Shown piece by piece: positions 34,648 to 45,429 of a stretch of DNA of 64,000 nucleotides (its first letter is position 1; each line of letters opens with the position of its first letter). The translations under genes were made by a program, and so were the position numbers. Origin of the DNA: Toxonevra muliebris (lineage: Eukaryota; Arthropoda; Insecta; Diptera; Pallopteridae). The notes under the pieces were generated by a model. That model searched no databases. It saw nothing but the letters and a program-made list of their open reading frames with translations, and was not told the origin of the DNA. Location of the stretch: the NCBI GenBank assembly GCA_963691655.1, contig OY829326.1, forward strand, positions 16,046,878 to 16,110,877, given 5' to 3'.

Positions 34648-36450
34648 CTATCTAAAACCATCATTGTAAGTATATGATGTATAGTTTTTGTTATTGACCA
34701 ATGGTAATGATGATGACGCCGAGTAGTTGCTGATGTTTTTTGTATTTTGCAAATACAAACGCCATAGTGCACGTATATGCTGGAGTGAAATGTTAGACCA
34801 TGCGTATAGAAATTCCACATCATTGAGATTCAATTTGCCATTGAGCAGATCATCACATTCCGAAGGGCTTAGTATATATGAAGATGATGTTGTGATTCTC
34901 AAATTGCATTTTTGCGCCATAATGCCAGTTATGTGCACATCATCAATCCAAAAATATTTATGCCTTTGTACAGCTTTGTACAAGCGCAAAACTACATCGG
35001 GTGAGTACATAATCGCATAACCAGGACAATACGGTGGATAAAAACGTCCGGCATATTCACTATAGCTAACGCGCCACTTAGAACGATACGAACGTTTCAC
35101 ATAAGAACCGATGCACGCTTTGCAGAACATTAAATTCTTTGGATGTTGTAAGAGTGAATGTGAAGCATTAAATTGTTGCGAGACTCCACTGACAATAGCT
35201 GAGTTGGCGACAGTCTTATTTGCTGCGGTGGTGGCGGTAGAGTTGGTGGTGTGATATAATTTCAAATATTTAAGTAATTGTGGTGTATTCACGAACACAT
35301 CATCGTCCACTTTAATAAGTATTTGAGCATGCGCACAATTGTAGAGAAACCATTTAAAGGCCATCGTATGTTTGTATGTCATGTTGCGATAATTATCCTG
35401 GAATGAACCCTGTATCATGTCACTGAAATGCTCGTTTTCTTGCTGCAGCTCATGCTGCAACTTTGAAGATTCCACAGCACCCAGCAGGAATATAACACGC
35501 AATTGTGATGATTCTGCTGTCGAAACACCAGTCGCAATACTTCCCCAAGTTTCTCGTATTAGTTTACGTTTCTTTGAGTTGCCCGGCGCCGAATGTACTA
35601 GAATTAGCACTTGTATATTCGCAGTGCAGCCTTGCTGCGGCATAAGGTATACAAAATCATGCAAATCAATTAATTGTGAAAAATCACTCTCAGGCAGAAA
35701 GTCTGTTAAAGACGCTGTTGGGTTGGAAGTGCCGGTGGATGCTTCACCAAAAACAGCAGCACCTGCTGCATGCCTGTAGTCCTGCAATGAGACTGTGGCT
35801 GCAGTGACTAAAGAAGCTACTGCTGCTAGCGTTGCTGTATTGGCATTAGTTGTGGATTTTGCTTTTGCAGTTGTGGTTAATTTGGAGCTTAAAGCTAAAG
35901 TCTTATTGGGATATTTATTAACTCTATTGTTGTTATTACTATTTAAGTTACTACTGCTGTTGGTATTATTATTGTTATTATTACTAAGTTTGTTTTGTTT
36001 GAGACTAGTTACAACTTTATAAATATATTTTTTGCCCACTCTGGCTGCTTTATCTGTGGCAATTCCACTGGCCCCACCCCCAGCACTTTCGTTCATTTCC
36101 ATTCTTTTCGATAGCAAATGCTTGCCGGCGTATAGTTGTTGTGGGTGTTGCTGAGCATGTGGTTGTTGCTGCTGCTCTACTATGGATACAAAGTCGTTTT
36201 GGAGTTTTTGTGGCCTATTGTTGTTGTAATTGTAGTGGTAGTAGCCGGTGTCTAACTGGTGCTGCTGTTCCAATTGTTGTTGCCTTGAATTTGCATTTGA
36301 CGCGGCTGCTCCTGCCGTGCCCGCATACACAACACCTGCCGCTGCCACCTCTGCATCGAGCATTACCTGTTCCTGCACTGATATTCTCCATATTAGCACG
36401 CATACATTTAGCCCCAATATTAATCCCAAAATGGGGCGACGTTCGAACAT
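34648..36450 (-). CDS. Beta-1,3-galactosyltransferase-like enzyme (GT31), type II membrane protein
   Basis: A 600-residue protein in one exon. It starts at the ATG at 36450 (MFERRPILGLILGL); a TTG lies two codons upstream. Residues 5-22 form one uncharged membrane anchor after a short basic cytosolic tail, as in Golgi type II enzymes. Residues 30-250 are a low-complexity stem with Gln, Asn, Ala and Ser/Thr runs. The catalytic domain has the GT31 motifs in order: KLIRETWG (about 296-303), VIFLLG (319-324), the metal-binding DxD as KVDDDVF (380-386), YPPYCPGY (471-478) and IDDVHITG (502-509, the 'EDVYxG' block). Several NxS/T sites are present. A Ser/Thr/Asn-rich insert at about 400-430 follows the DxD block. 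The likely reaction is transfer of a UDP-sugar in beta-1,3 linkage in the Golgi lumen; donor and acceptor cannot be read. The frame is intact. I do not assign which fly paralogue it is. Confidence 0.9.
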   Translation of the reverse strand: MFERRPILGLILGLNVCVLIWRISVQEQVMLDAEVAAAGVVYAGTAGAAASNANSRQQQLEQQHQLDTGYYHYNYNNNRPQKLQNDFVSIVEQQQQPHAQQHPQQLYAGKHLLSKRMEMNESAGGGASGIATDKAARVGKKYIYKVVTSLKQNKLSNNNNNNTNSSSNLNSNNNNRVNKYPNKTLALSSKLTTTAKAKSTTNANTATLAAVASLVTAATVSLQDYRHAAGAAVFGEASTGTSNPTASLTDFLPESDFSQLIDLHDFVYLMPQQGCTANIQVLILVHSAPGNSKKRKLIRETWGSIATGVSTAESSQLRVIFLLGAVESSKLQHELQQENEHFSDMIQGSFQDNYRNMTYKHTMAFKWFLYNCAHAQILIKVDDDVFVNTPQLLKYLKLYHTTNSTATTAANKTVANSAIVSGVSQQFNASHSLLQHPKNLMFCKACIGSYVKRSYRSKWRVSYSEYAGRFYPPYCPGYAIMYSPDVVLRLYKAVQRHKYFWIDDVHITGIMAQKCNLRITTSSSYILSPSECDDLLNGKLNLNDVEFLYAWSNISLQHIRALWRLYLQNTKNISNYSASSSLPLVNNKNYTSYTYNDGFR

Positions 36451-36802
36451 GACCAATGTTCCTTGGGTTACGCTTCTGTACTCCTTACTATAACTACTTT
36501 CTGTGATGTTGCTTATTTCTTTTGTTTTTGTTTTTGTAAGGTGGTTAAGGTATTTGTTGTTGTTTTGTTTGTTTTAACTTATTTTATTCTTTTTTTGGTC
36601 GCTATAAATTGTTCTCCTTTTTGTTGTTGTTGTTGTTGTTGTTGCTGCTGTTTTGCAGTTGACTTAAAGATATTTCGTTTTCCAGTTGCTTAAATTTGTG
36701 TTTTTGTTTTTGTTGAAGTTGCGTTTGCTGCTGTTGTTGTTGTTTCTTTCTTGTTTTAAAACGCATTGCAATCTATTGCAACACTGAGTGCAATCCTTTA
36801 AC
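36451..36802 (-). other. 5' leader exon of the GT31 gene
   Basis: On the minus strand, a strong acceptor (TTTATCTTTCTTTTGTTCAG) ends at 36803. From 36802 to the ATG lie about 350 nt rich in CAA/CAG repeats, typical of a fly 5' leader. The upstream non-coding exon was not located. Confidence 0.5.
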
Positions 36803-36829
36803 CTGAACAAAAGAAAGATAAAAAAAAGA

Positions 36830-37600
36830 ATAATTGATTAATTAATTGTCTGTACTGATTCCACAAAAAATTTTAAATATTTTCAAAAATTAGAGTAAAA
36901 AAATTACAAAACATTGCCATTTTTCCAACATTTGGGCTCAAAAATTGCGATTCAGGATATAGGTTCTTCACAAAATGGGTTTTTTTTAACGACGAATCTC
37001 AACGGACCCCGCCCAATACGACCGAGGGGCGCGTCTACAGAACGCACAGATCGGTGAGCGATTCAATCGCAGTCCGAACTGCATTGCTTACACGGAAAAG
37101 GTGGAATAAATTGCGTTTATCCCAATTGGCATACAATATAACTACAGATATAAAATCATCAGTTGCTCATCTATTAAGTATAATTAACCCTAAAATGCAT
37201 AAGTCTGCCTCAAGGCGGATTGGCATATATATTTAAATTAAATCCCGATATAAATTTATTTTAAATCAAGGGCCAACCCCGAGTCTTTTTGTTTGTTTTT
37301 CAAGTGATTTCCTTAAAGCTGCAACAGCTGTTCAAAAGTTGTGGTTATTTTAAATTGAAGAGTCAGGCATTTTGCCCAGACAATTATTTGATTCAGAAGT
37401 ATTTTTTTTTTTTTTTTTTGCAGTTAATTTTTGTTGAAGTTAAAGTGAAAAATAAGTAATAAAGAAATTCTGGTAAGTAAGATTCAACATGCATTACACA
37501 TAACACAAAAAAGCTACTACTTATGAATACAATTTGCAATCTACTTAGGAAAAATGCAGAATCGACAGGAAAAACGCTGACTTAATGTGTCTAAGATGAC
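36830..37600. other. Intron or upstream sequence with a GC-rich island
   Basis: At about 37000-37080 is a sharply GC-rich patch (GGACCCCGCCCAATACGACC, then GAGGGGCGCGTC) in AT-rich surroundings. The open frame 37054-37236 has no recognised family. The origin of the patch is unknown; it could be a retroelement fragment or an upstream promoter/exon of the GT31 gene. Confidence 0.4.
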
Positions 37601-37614
37601 AGGAAAAGAAATTG

Positions 37615-37858
37615 AGGATTGGCAACCCCAAGTTATGTTAAAAACAACAATTTTTATAAAACAAAGAAAATGCATGCATTTGAGGGTTAATAAGGATATT
37701 TTGGTGTGCTCTAAAGAATTGTGAAATGTCGAATAAGTTATAATGTTCGTTAAAATCTCTACATATTTCATGAAAAGAATCATTTTGAGCATAGTTCGTC
37801 CTGCATAAGTAAAATTTAATAGGAAAAAAAATATCTTGAGCTTCTACAAGGTATATTA
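37615..37858 (-). pseudogene. LINE reverse-transcriptase C-terminus, distal part (split by MITE)
   Basis: On the minus strand the frame runs NIPCRSSRYFFPIKFYLCR, TNYAQNDSFHEICRDFN, EHYNLFDISQFFRAHQN to a TAA at about 37644. The 'RTNYAxNxPFxxxCRxFNxxxxxFDF' pattern is the C-terminal end of Jockey/CR1-type LINE polymerases. It is the direct continuation of the fragment at 38573-38890, separated by the TTAA-flanked element 37860-38572. No RNase H domain is seen, consistent with those clades. Confidence 0.8.
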
Positions 37859-37859
37859 A

Positions 37860-38572
37860 GGGGGTATTCCACCCGAGATGGTGCGAAATATCGATGTTTT
37901 CAAATCGTTGTAAATGAAAAGCTTTTCAATATTTTTATTCGAGGTTTGCAAGTTTTTCTACAGGTTTTGAACAATAATTTTCGTTTTTAATGTTAAAAAT
38001 ATCTTTGTTAATAATGGTTCATTCGACGCCTCAAACTTGAGCCTGCCGAAAATAGTTGCTCCATGGTGGACATGATATATCCGGTTTAAACATTCTGAAA
38101 CACAAAATGTAACCCATTTTGCAATTGCGAGACTTCCTGCTATCGCCTCATCTAGGGAAAAAGAAAAAAAAATTTTCTTCAATTTAAATCAGACGTTTGA
38201 AAAAAAATGACGATTTTTTGCCCTGTTTTTGTTTATATTTTGCATTAAAAACGTTAGTTAAACAAATGCTTCCGCCATAATCCTAAATAAGGCCATACCT
38301 ATACATTTGCTTAGTAGCCTTGTAAAATTTCAAGTCAATTGGACAAGTAGTTTTGTGTGAATCGTGTCCACCGTCCCGAAAAAAATGGTTTCGTAAAAAA
38401 CGAGTTTAAAAATTTACAAACATGGTACTTACAAATGATGTAACTTACGGTTAATCAGCGATTATAGAACCATACATTGCCCCTCTTCTTTCTCATAAAA
38501 CTCGTTGTCTACATCTAAAATATTAAATAAAAAAAAATCGATTTTTCGGACCATCTCGGGTAGAATACCCCC
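37860..38572. mobile_element. TTAA-targeting (piggyBac-like) non-autonomous element
   Basis: The left end GGGGGTATTCCACCCGAGAT (37860 on) and the complement of the right end GGGGGTATTCTACCCGAGAT (ending 38572) form an inverted repeat of about 36 bp with about three mismatches. TTAA is duplicated at both sides (37856-37859, 38573-38576). The 713-bp interior has no transposase. A TTAA target with exact duplication is the hallmark of piggyBac-type transposition. The flanking LINE reading frame becomes continuous when the element and one TTAA are subtracted, which confirms the ends. Confidence 0.85.
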
Positions 38573-38890
38573 TTAAAGTCAATTTCGCTCAGCAAATATT
38601 GTGATGTTGAAACTCCTGTTAAAAGCTTTATTAAATCGTTATATTCAGCATTGTTCTTCTGCTTATTAATGTAGGTAGATTTATAAGTTTAAATCGATGC
38701 TCATATGGTGGAAGATTCAAAAGTGGATTCCAACAAAGACTTCTTAATGCAGAAAGAAGAAATTTTTTTTGGAACGACTCAATTTATTTATGAAGCAATT
38801 ATATTGAGGGCTCCAGGCAGGGGATGCATACTCTAGAATGGGTCTAACAAGTGAAGTGAATAGTTGTGTATGGGTCACTGAATTCTTTCG
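38573..38890 (-). pseudogene. LINE reverse-transcriptase C-terminus, proximal part
   Basis: The minus strand reads SLVRPILEYASPAWSPQYN, then after a frame change in an A-run FLLSALRSLCWNPLLNLPPY, EHRFKLINLPTLISRRTM, and after a second shift KLLTGVSTSQYLLSEIDF. 'LVRPILEYASPVWSP' and 'LPPYExRxxLINLPTLxxRRT' are standard C-terminal blocks of Jockey/CR1-like LINE reverse transcriptase. The last codons (GAC TTT AA) run into the TTAA of the inserted element. Confidence 0.85.
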
Positions 38891-38899
38891 ACCATCTTT

Positions 38900-39535
38900 T
38901 AATAAACCCAAGAACAAAAATTTTAATATAAAATAAATTTCTAAAAAGAATCATGTTGACATACATTTATTAATCAAAATTGGAGTATATGAAAAACTCG
39001 CTCGAAAATATCGAAAAATAAAAAAATCGAGCTAACTTTTACAAACCCAGCGAGGTTTTCGCTACTGGATAAGTATATTTAAAAAAAAAATAGTCCGGTG
39101 CGGCGCTAGTCTAGCTAGCTAGCGTAGTGAATAGCTTTTCAACTAACCAGATTTCAATAAAATGAAATACGGAATATTTTAAAGAGCAAAGTATGACCCC
39201 TGTTCCAATCAGTTGCATGCAACTCGAGTTTGTCGGTGAGGGGGGGTGAAAAGCTTGCGGGGTAGACAAAATTGCACGGTTCTGACAGTTCACTCTGTCT
39301 CTTTCCTTTTTTCTTTGCTTTATTCTTATTCTGATTTTGAGAAGCGCACACAGATTTTCGTATACAAAATAAAATTTATTCAATTATTTTATGCGGATTT
39401 TGGCAATTTACGACTTGTGAGTAATGCAAAAAGTATTAAATTCAAAATATTATATATAAAATATGTTTCTCAACGAAAACAGTATAAAGCAAATACAGAA
39501 ATTAAATTTCAAAAGTGGTGCAAGTCAATTTCTGA
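38900..39535. other. Non-coding stretch
   Basis: At 39030-39085 it contains a segment (GAGCTAACTTTTACAAACCC ... GGATAAGTAT) related to the right arm of the CACTA-like element at 13.7 kb, probably a fragment of the same family. The frames at 39111-39548 overlap on both strands and have no signature. Confidence 0.4.
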
Positions 39536-39539
39536 TGTA

Positions 39540-40836
39540 CCACCTTGATCAAAAATTCCCCGAATAACCACCGTATGGCGCTCCCATCGTTCCGATTTGA
39601 ATTCGTTGGTCGTTTTTTTTAAAAGTTGGTACATTTGTTATTGATATTCCCTCTAAATCTTAACGTCATAGCTTGACATTTGCAAAAGTTACGTGGCCAA
39701 GAGTACATCTATCTATGTGTGTGTTGGCGATTTTTTATAGAAATGGATTTAAATTTGCAACAACGGACTTGTATTAAATTTTGCGTAAAAAACGGATTTA
39801 ATGGTGCGTGAACGTTGAAAATATTGGAAAAGTGTTTCGGCAACGATTCTCTAAAGAAAACGGTCGTTTACCAGTGGCACGAGCGGTTCAAAAGTGATCG
39901 TGAGTCAATCGAAGATGATGAACGCAGTGGCAGACCATCGACATTCAAAACTGACGAAAACATTGATAAACCAGAAATAAAACATCAGAGAGATAGTGGA
40001 GGACTTGAACATTGCATTGAACATTGGATCCGTCCAAGACATTTTGGTTAATGATTTGGGTTTCCGTCATGTAGCAGCAAAGTTGGTGCCAAAACATCCT
40101 CAATTTCATGTAAAAAAAGATACCGTTTTGACGTCGCAAAAGACATGATTTGCGAGGCTGAATCCGATTCCACATTCATCAAAAGCATCATTACTGGAGA
40201 CGAGACGTGGGTTTATGAGTACGACACGCAATCCAGACATCAGGCAAGTGATTGGCGTTCACCAAATGAGCCGAGACCAAAAAAACCACGTCGTTTTTAG
40301 TCAAAAAAGAAGGCAATGCTCACGATTTTCATGGATTACAACGATGTAGTGCATCATGAATTTTTGCCAGAAGGCCAGACAGTAAACAAAGAGTATTATT
40401 TGGGCGTATTATGAGATGTTTGCGTGAAGCAATTCGCCGAAAGAGACCAGAATTGTGGAGAAAAAACACGTGGATTTTGCACCATGATAACACACCGTCG
40501 CACAGTGCTATCATTATTCGTAATTTTTTGACGAAAAATGCAACAAATACCATCCAACGGCCACCGAATTCACCTGATTTGGCTCCCTGTGACTTCTTTC
40601 TGTCCAATCGAGTTAAAAAACCATTACAGGGAACGCGTTTCAGCAGCCGAGAGGAAGTAATGGAAAAATCGCAGGAAGCACTGATGGACGTACCGAAAAC
40701 CGGATTGGATCAAGCACTGGCATAAGTGTGTTGCAGTCGATGGGGATTACTTTGCAGGGGACAATATAGATTTAGATGAATAAACTTGTATTTTTAGTTT
40801 TCTGAATAAATTCCGGGAATTTTTTAGACAAGGTGG
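39540..40836 (+). mobile_element. Mariner element with TIRs and dead transposase
   Basis: 1297 bp between TA dinucleotides (39538-39539, 40837-40838). Ends are CCACCTTGATCAAAAATTCC and, complemented, CCACCTTGTCTAAAAAATTCC. The transposase starts at ATG 39743 (MDLNLQQRTCIKFCVKNGF). It has a premature TGA at 39809-39811 and a HTH-region deletion/duplication near 39970-40030. It then keeps the DD34D residues: first D in ITGDETWVYEYD, second in LHHDNTPSH, third in SPDLAPCDFFL (34 residues between the last two). The final block ends at 40723-40725. The two termini and spacing make it full length but non-coding. It shares close similarity with the copy at 52290-53357. Confidence 0.93.
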
Positions 40837-40844
40837 TATTGCTG

Positions 40845-41580
40845 CGTGTGTTTGCACGTGAAATTACGTAGCAACTCCAAAAGAGAATTGCGAATAGCTG
40901 CAACACAAGTATTGCAGAGTGGAACAGGGGTCTAAGCACCAAAAAACTTTTAAGTTTGAATACATTTTGTCTGAATGAGAGAAAATACCAAAAAAAAACT
41001 ATAATCCAGACAGAAACCACAAACAAAATGCAACAATACCTCGCAAATCAATTTCTATAGGGATTTTTAAATCCTGTTGAGATCAAAAATTTAAAATTCA
41101 TAATGGCAGATTCAACATGAGAGACATGAAACTGTAAAACTCATTAAACGGCGTATCCACTGCTATGACTCATAGATAAGCAAAAAAAATTTTTTATTTT
41201 TCTTGGAAAGCTTTCAGTGCAATATGTTCTAACTTTTTTTCACTTGTTTTTTTTTTTAATGAGGCCGATCGATTTGGTAATTGATGGGCTCATAGAATTT
41301 TCACTATATAACTTGAAAGTTTTCCAAGCTAAAGAATTTATGTACTTCAATTTTATTTGTTTCCGTTAAGTTTTCTGATTTTATTTCGGAGTATAAAATT
41401 GTAAGAAAAAAATTAGTTCATATCCTTTTCCTTTTACACAGAAAATTAACTAATTAAAAAACTTTTATTAAGCTTGTGATAGATTCTATAAAGCCGTTTG
41501 CACTTGCACACATGGAGCAGCCTTACTCATGGATTACCTCCTCATGTTAGAATACTTGAGATATTTATGTACGGACACAG
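40845..41580. other. Non-coding stretch
   Basis: AT-rich, no gene or boundary recognised. Confidence 0.5.
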
Positions 41581-41582
41581 TG

Positions 41583-42080
41583 TGTACATTAGAGTGGTCC
41601 TTAATTTTTAAGTTTGGCATATTTTTCCATACGCCCACTAATTTTGTTCCTTTATGCTAATAATGTAAGCTGTAAAAGTTTCAGACAAAAATATTTATAT
41701 TTAAACGTGCCTCCTCGGCTTCAAAAAATATGATATGTATGTATGTAATATGCTGCTTATTTATTTAAATTATTATTTTTATTATTATATATTTTGGTTT
41801 TTCCTTCAATTATACCCTCACTAACAATTACTGAAAAAAAAAATCTCAGATAAGAATTATTATGAACTTTTGGTGGATTTTTTACTCTACCGACTGGAGT
41901 AATTGATAATACGGGAGTGTTTTTCACATATAAACTTTGAGCACGTTTAAATTTAAATATTTTTGCCTGAAACTTTCACCGTTTACATTTTTCACATAAA
42001 GGAACAAAATTAGGAGGCGTAGAGTAAAAACAATTTATAAAAAATTTCCCCCATATTCCTAAGAACCACTCTAGTGTACA
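41583..42080. mobile_element. Long-TIR MITE (TGTACAYTAGAGTGG ends)
   Basis: The left end TGTACATTAGAGTGGTCC and the complement of the right end TGTACACTAGAGTGGTTC start an inverted repeat of about 120 bp. Both arms include CCTAATTTTGTTCCTTTATG-type and AAAGTTTCAG-CAAAAATATT segments. If only GAGTGG... is the terminus, both ends abut TA (41590-41591, 42072-42073), which would suit a Tc1/mariner-derived MITE. The interior is AT-rich and non-coding. Confidence 0.75.
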
Positions 42081-42084
42081 TACA

Positions 42085-43425
42085 TACAATGTGCAATATG
42101 TAATTTAGTTTGTTATTTTTTATAACCAATATGCATTGCTATTTTGCCTGGAGCAAAGTTGTTACACTGCTGCCCGTTGTGCGCCATGAAAAAGCATCTA
42201 ATAAATATACATACATATGTGTATACTTTCCGTTTACTTTGCTCTTCACCTTCAATCGAAATGTCTGTCATAATGTTTGCCGATGACTATGAATGGAATT
42301 CATCAGGTGTTTGCATTTAAATAAATGATGAACTTTTAACGGTTAAATCGATTGATATCGATGGCAAGGAAGGATAATCGGGTTGCGTTCTTGTTACTGC
42401 TGTTGTTGTTGTTGTTATTGTGGTGCGGGCAGTTTTCGTGCTTGCATATACTATATATATATGTACATAACAAGTATGCAAATCCTTCAAACGACCGACG
42501 AACGTAAGTGGTAAAGTGTTGATAACTAAAATGTTCGACATTTCAATTGATGATGGTGTCTTCCGTTACAGAATGTAGAAGGTTAAAGGTAGATCCGCAA
42601 GTTTTACTGCAAAACAACCCTACAACAATAACAACAATTTTAACAACTTAACAATTACTTAATAAATGCATGTATTAGTACATGGAGTAAATTGTATTAA
42701 AGGCGTTTCTTTTTCTTGTTTCACTTCTGCTATGAATATTGCAAATTAATAAATTAATTGCATTAATTATGAATTTATTTGCGAAAATATTGTATATATT
42801 TGTTGACCTAACCTGACTTGACATTAATTTGATTACAATTAAATCAATTTGCTTTCTTTTTTATTACTTGAAGCGGAATTGTTTTCGATTGTTGTGGTGA
42901 TACGTGCACACATTTTCTCAAAACGAATATTACAATAATATATTTTATGATTGATTAATTTAGATTAAACGAAAATTTGCTGTCTGGAAAACTGGCAAAT
43001 ACAGTCGTAATTACATAGTACTTGTTACTAACATTTAATATAACTATATTTAATTGTTAAGTAGTATAGGCAAATGTTATTGGAAGCACAGTCTGCCACA
43101 GAATAGAGAGGGTATAGCAAAAAAAATAAATAAATATTAGTTTAATATTTGTCCTTTTCACTTTGTCCCCGACTGTACATTGCTTTGATGCTTAAAATAT
43201 TTTGAATTGTTCCCTTATTCCCTTTCTGTTACACCTTATTTTTCTGGAAATCTGATAGTGAATTAATTAGACTTTTTTTATTAATATTTTATTGAAAGTT
43301 TTCGAAGAGAATTAGCAATCACTCGTGCATACATATATGCATTTGTCGCTGGATACTCAGCGATGGTTCAAGTTAGTAGATTTAAAAAATAAATCGATCA
43401 AAGCCAATCTTTCACTAGGAAAATA
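42085..43425. other. Non-coding stretch
   Basis: AT-rich with a short (TTG)n patch near 42399-42418. No gene supported. Confidence 0.5.
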
Positions 43426-43429
43426 AAAC

Positions 43430-44306
43430 TTCTTCAAATGGAGCCTATTAAGCTTTGTTATGCGGCGATTAGTATTACATATTAAGTTAAATATATAGGA
43501 GTAACACTAGATTTGAAACCCCTCTGGAAAAAACATGCAGTCGCGAAAATTAACAAAGCCACCAAATTTTTCATAGCATGTAAAAGCTTAGGCGACAAAC
43601 CAGGGGGCGTAGCCCTTATGCTGCAAAGCATTGACTAATATCCAAAGGAGGGGTAAAGTAGCCATCTTCACAGACAGCCAAGCGACAAATTTAGGCCCTA
43701 GGCTCAGACATAATATCTTCTAGATTAGTTTACCAATGCAGGGAGTTACTCACCACCCTAAGTCCTAGGCTGGACATTGGCCTTATTTGGGTTCCCGGTC
43801 ACAGGAGCATCGAAGGCAATGAAAAGGCCGATGAATTAGCGAAGCGAGGTTCAGCTCTGGATTTAACTCAGGCGCAATCTGTACTAATTCCCTTGAATAA
43901 AATCAAAGCTGATATACTCTCATACTTTCTTACCTTCGCAGATAGCAGGTGGAAAAGCTTTTCCACATGCGGCATAATCAGCAAAATATGGCCGAAATTC
44001 AACCAAGGGTGAACCAGGGACCTTCTTTGTCACACCCGATCTGATGTAGCCAGACTATCTGCAGTACTGACGGGACATTGGGCAATAGGGGACCATGCGG
44101 TCAGACTCCCACACAACACACACTGCAGAAGCTGCAACAACCTTGAAGAAAGAGAAACTCTAACCCACTTTCTCTATCATTGCCCGGCTCTTGCTACAAC
44201 CAGACTAAAATTATTCCACGAACCTTTTTTAGACGAAATAACCAAGATCTCCAAACTCGAAATTGGAAAACTCCTCCAATTTTTCAATCTCACGAACTGG
44301 CTCTAG
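43430..44306 (+). pseudogene. RNase-H-bearing LINE remnant, internally deleted
   Basis: It starts in the RT C-terminus (YIGVTLDLKPLWKKHAVAKI, NKATKFFIACKSLG). At about 43615-43650 it jumps directly into RNase H: VAIFTDSQATN, LIWVPGHRSIEGNEKADELA, KRGSA. Next come a stop (about 44011), LSAVLTGHWAIGDHAVRL, and the zinc-binding end CRSCNNLEERETLTHFLYHC, ending NLTNWL-stop at 44306. The DSQ and the HxxxEGNExAD residues are RNase H active-site region motifs. A domain order of RT, RNase H and a Cys/His tail fits the I/LOA/R1 group of LINEs. The deletion and stops make it inactive. Confidence 0.85.
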
Positions 44307-44419
44307 ATAACAAAGAGCAAACACTCATTTTCAAATGAGGTTGTAGTATCAAAACGGCGCTCTAGCGCTAAGCAGCACAGCCTCTGTTAGAGAGAGTAGC
44401 CACTATACCTACCTACCTA

Positions 44420-45420
44420 GTCCGTATGTTTATGAGGTGATAGTACAGAAGAACACTTTTACAAATGTACAGAGGCAAGGCTATGAAAACATGTTCTATC
44501 CTGGAGGCGCTGTTAGAATTAACTCCTCTACATCCAGTAATAGATACAGCAGCCAAAAGGATATTAGTAGGTCTAACAATGGAGAGCGCTCGATTAAGAA
44601 AACTTATTAGCAAATAGTTGAAAGCCGTCTCTGCTTAAATAACCCTAGCTAGACTTGCCAGAAATAATACGTAAAAAAATAAAACTTCGAAGTTATACCA
44701 GAAATATTGGGGCATCAAAATGTTCGAAACGTTTCTCAGGACATATACATTAAAGTGATAAATAAACGGCTTGTTAACAGAAAAAGGTACGGCCGCAGGG
44801 GTATATGTGCTAAAAATTAGACATTCTGAGCCTATGGCAAAAAACTATAAGCATTTTCCCAGCGCAAAATTCTTGCCGTAAGACTGTCTACTCAGTTCGA
44901 TCTCGAACATATATTTAAGAGTCAAGATATATTAATATACCTTGATATTCAAACACTGGACCTTTTTACCTCTCAAAGCTAGTTTGGGAACACATAGTGC
45001 TATTGATTGTGTTAGGCAAGACAAATAAAGTAGATGTAGTAGATGCAACAGTACATGGAAATGAGATACCCGAGTGTTTGGCAAGGTAGACAGCGGTCAG
45101 AAATCACATTGGTCCTAAATCTTTTCTAGGTATAAGAAAGCACATTATAATATAAGAGAGGTCAAAAAAGGGAAAAATTCCAAAGCTTAGACGGTCAAAA
45201 TAATTAATTGGAGACTTTCCCCCAAAAAGAGGTGCCATATAATCTCAAACAAAGCCAAAACAAAACATATCTCTTTGGTCAAAAAGAAAATGAGACGTCA
45301 GATCACATGCTCCTGCACTGTAAGACGCTCACTCCTAGGAGGAAGTGAGTATCTGGAGTACTGCTGGACATTATAATCTTAGGACTGAAACTCCTAGTTA
45401 AATTCTTCAGTTAGATTGGT
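44420..45420 (+). pseudogene. Second, older LINE remnant
   Basis: Pieces in changing frames: QMYRGKAMKTCSILEALLEL, TPLHPVIDTAAKRILV (the RT/RNase H linker), GTAAGVYVLKI (RNase H start), GNEIPECLAR and HIGPKSFLGIRKH (RNase H end). YLFGQKENETSDHMLLHCKT (zinc-binding tail) completes the set near 45270-45330. The order is correct for one LINE 3' half, but stops are frequent, so it is old. It follows the remnant at 43430-44306 head to tail but is not its continuation, because both contain RNase H. Confidence 0.7.
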
Positions 45421-45429
45421 TTATCTCAA

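Noticed and set aside
35417..36452. Plus-strand open frames opposite the GT31 gene, including Leu-rich peptides
   Set aside because: They are antisense readings of Q/N/A-rich codons in the real minus-strand gene.
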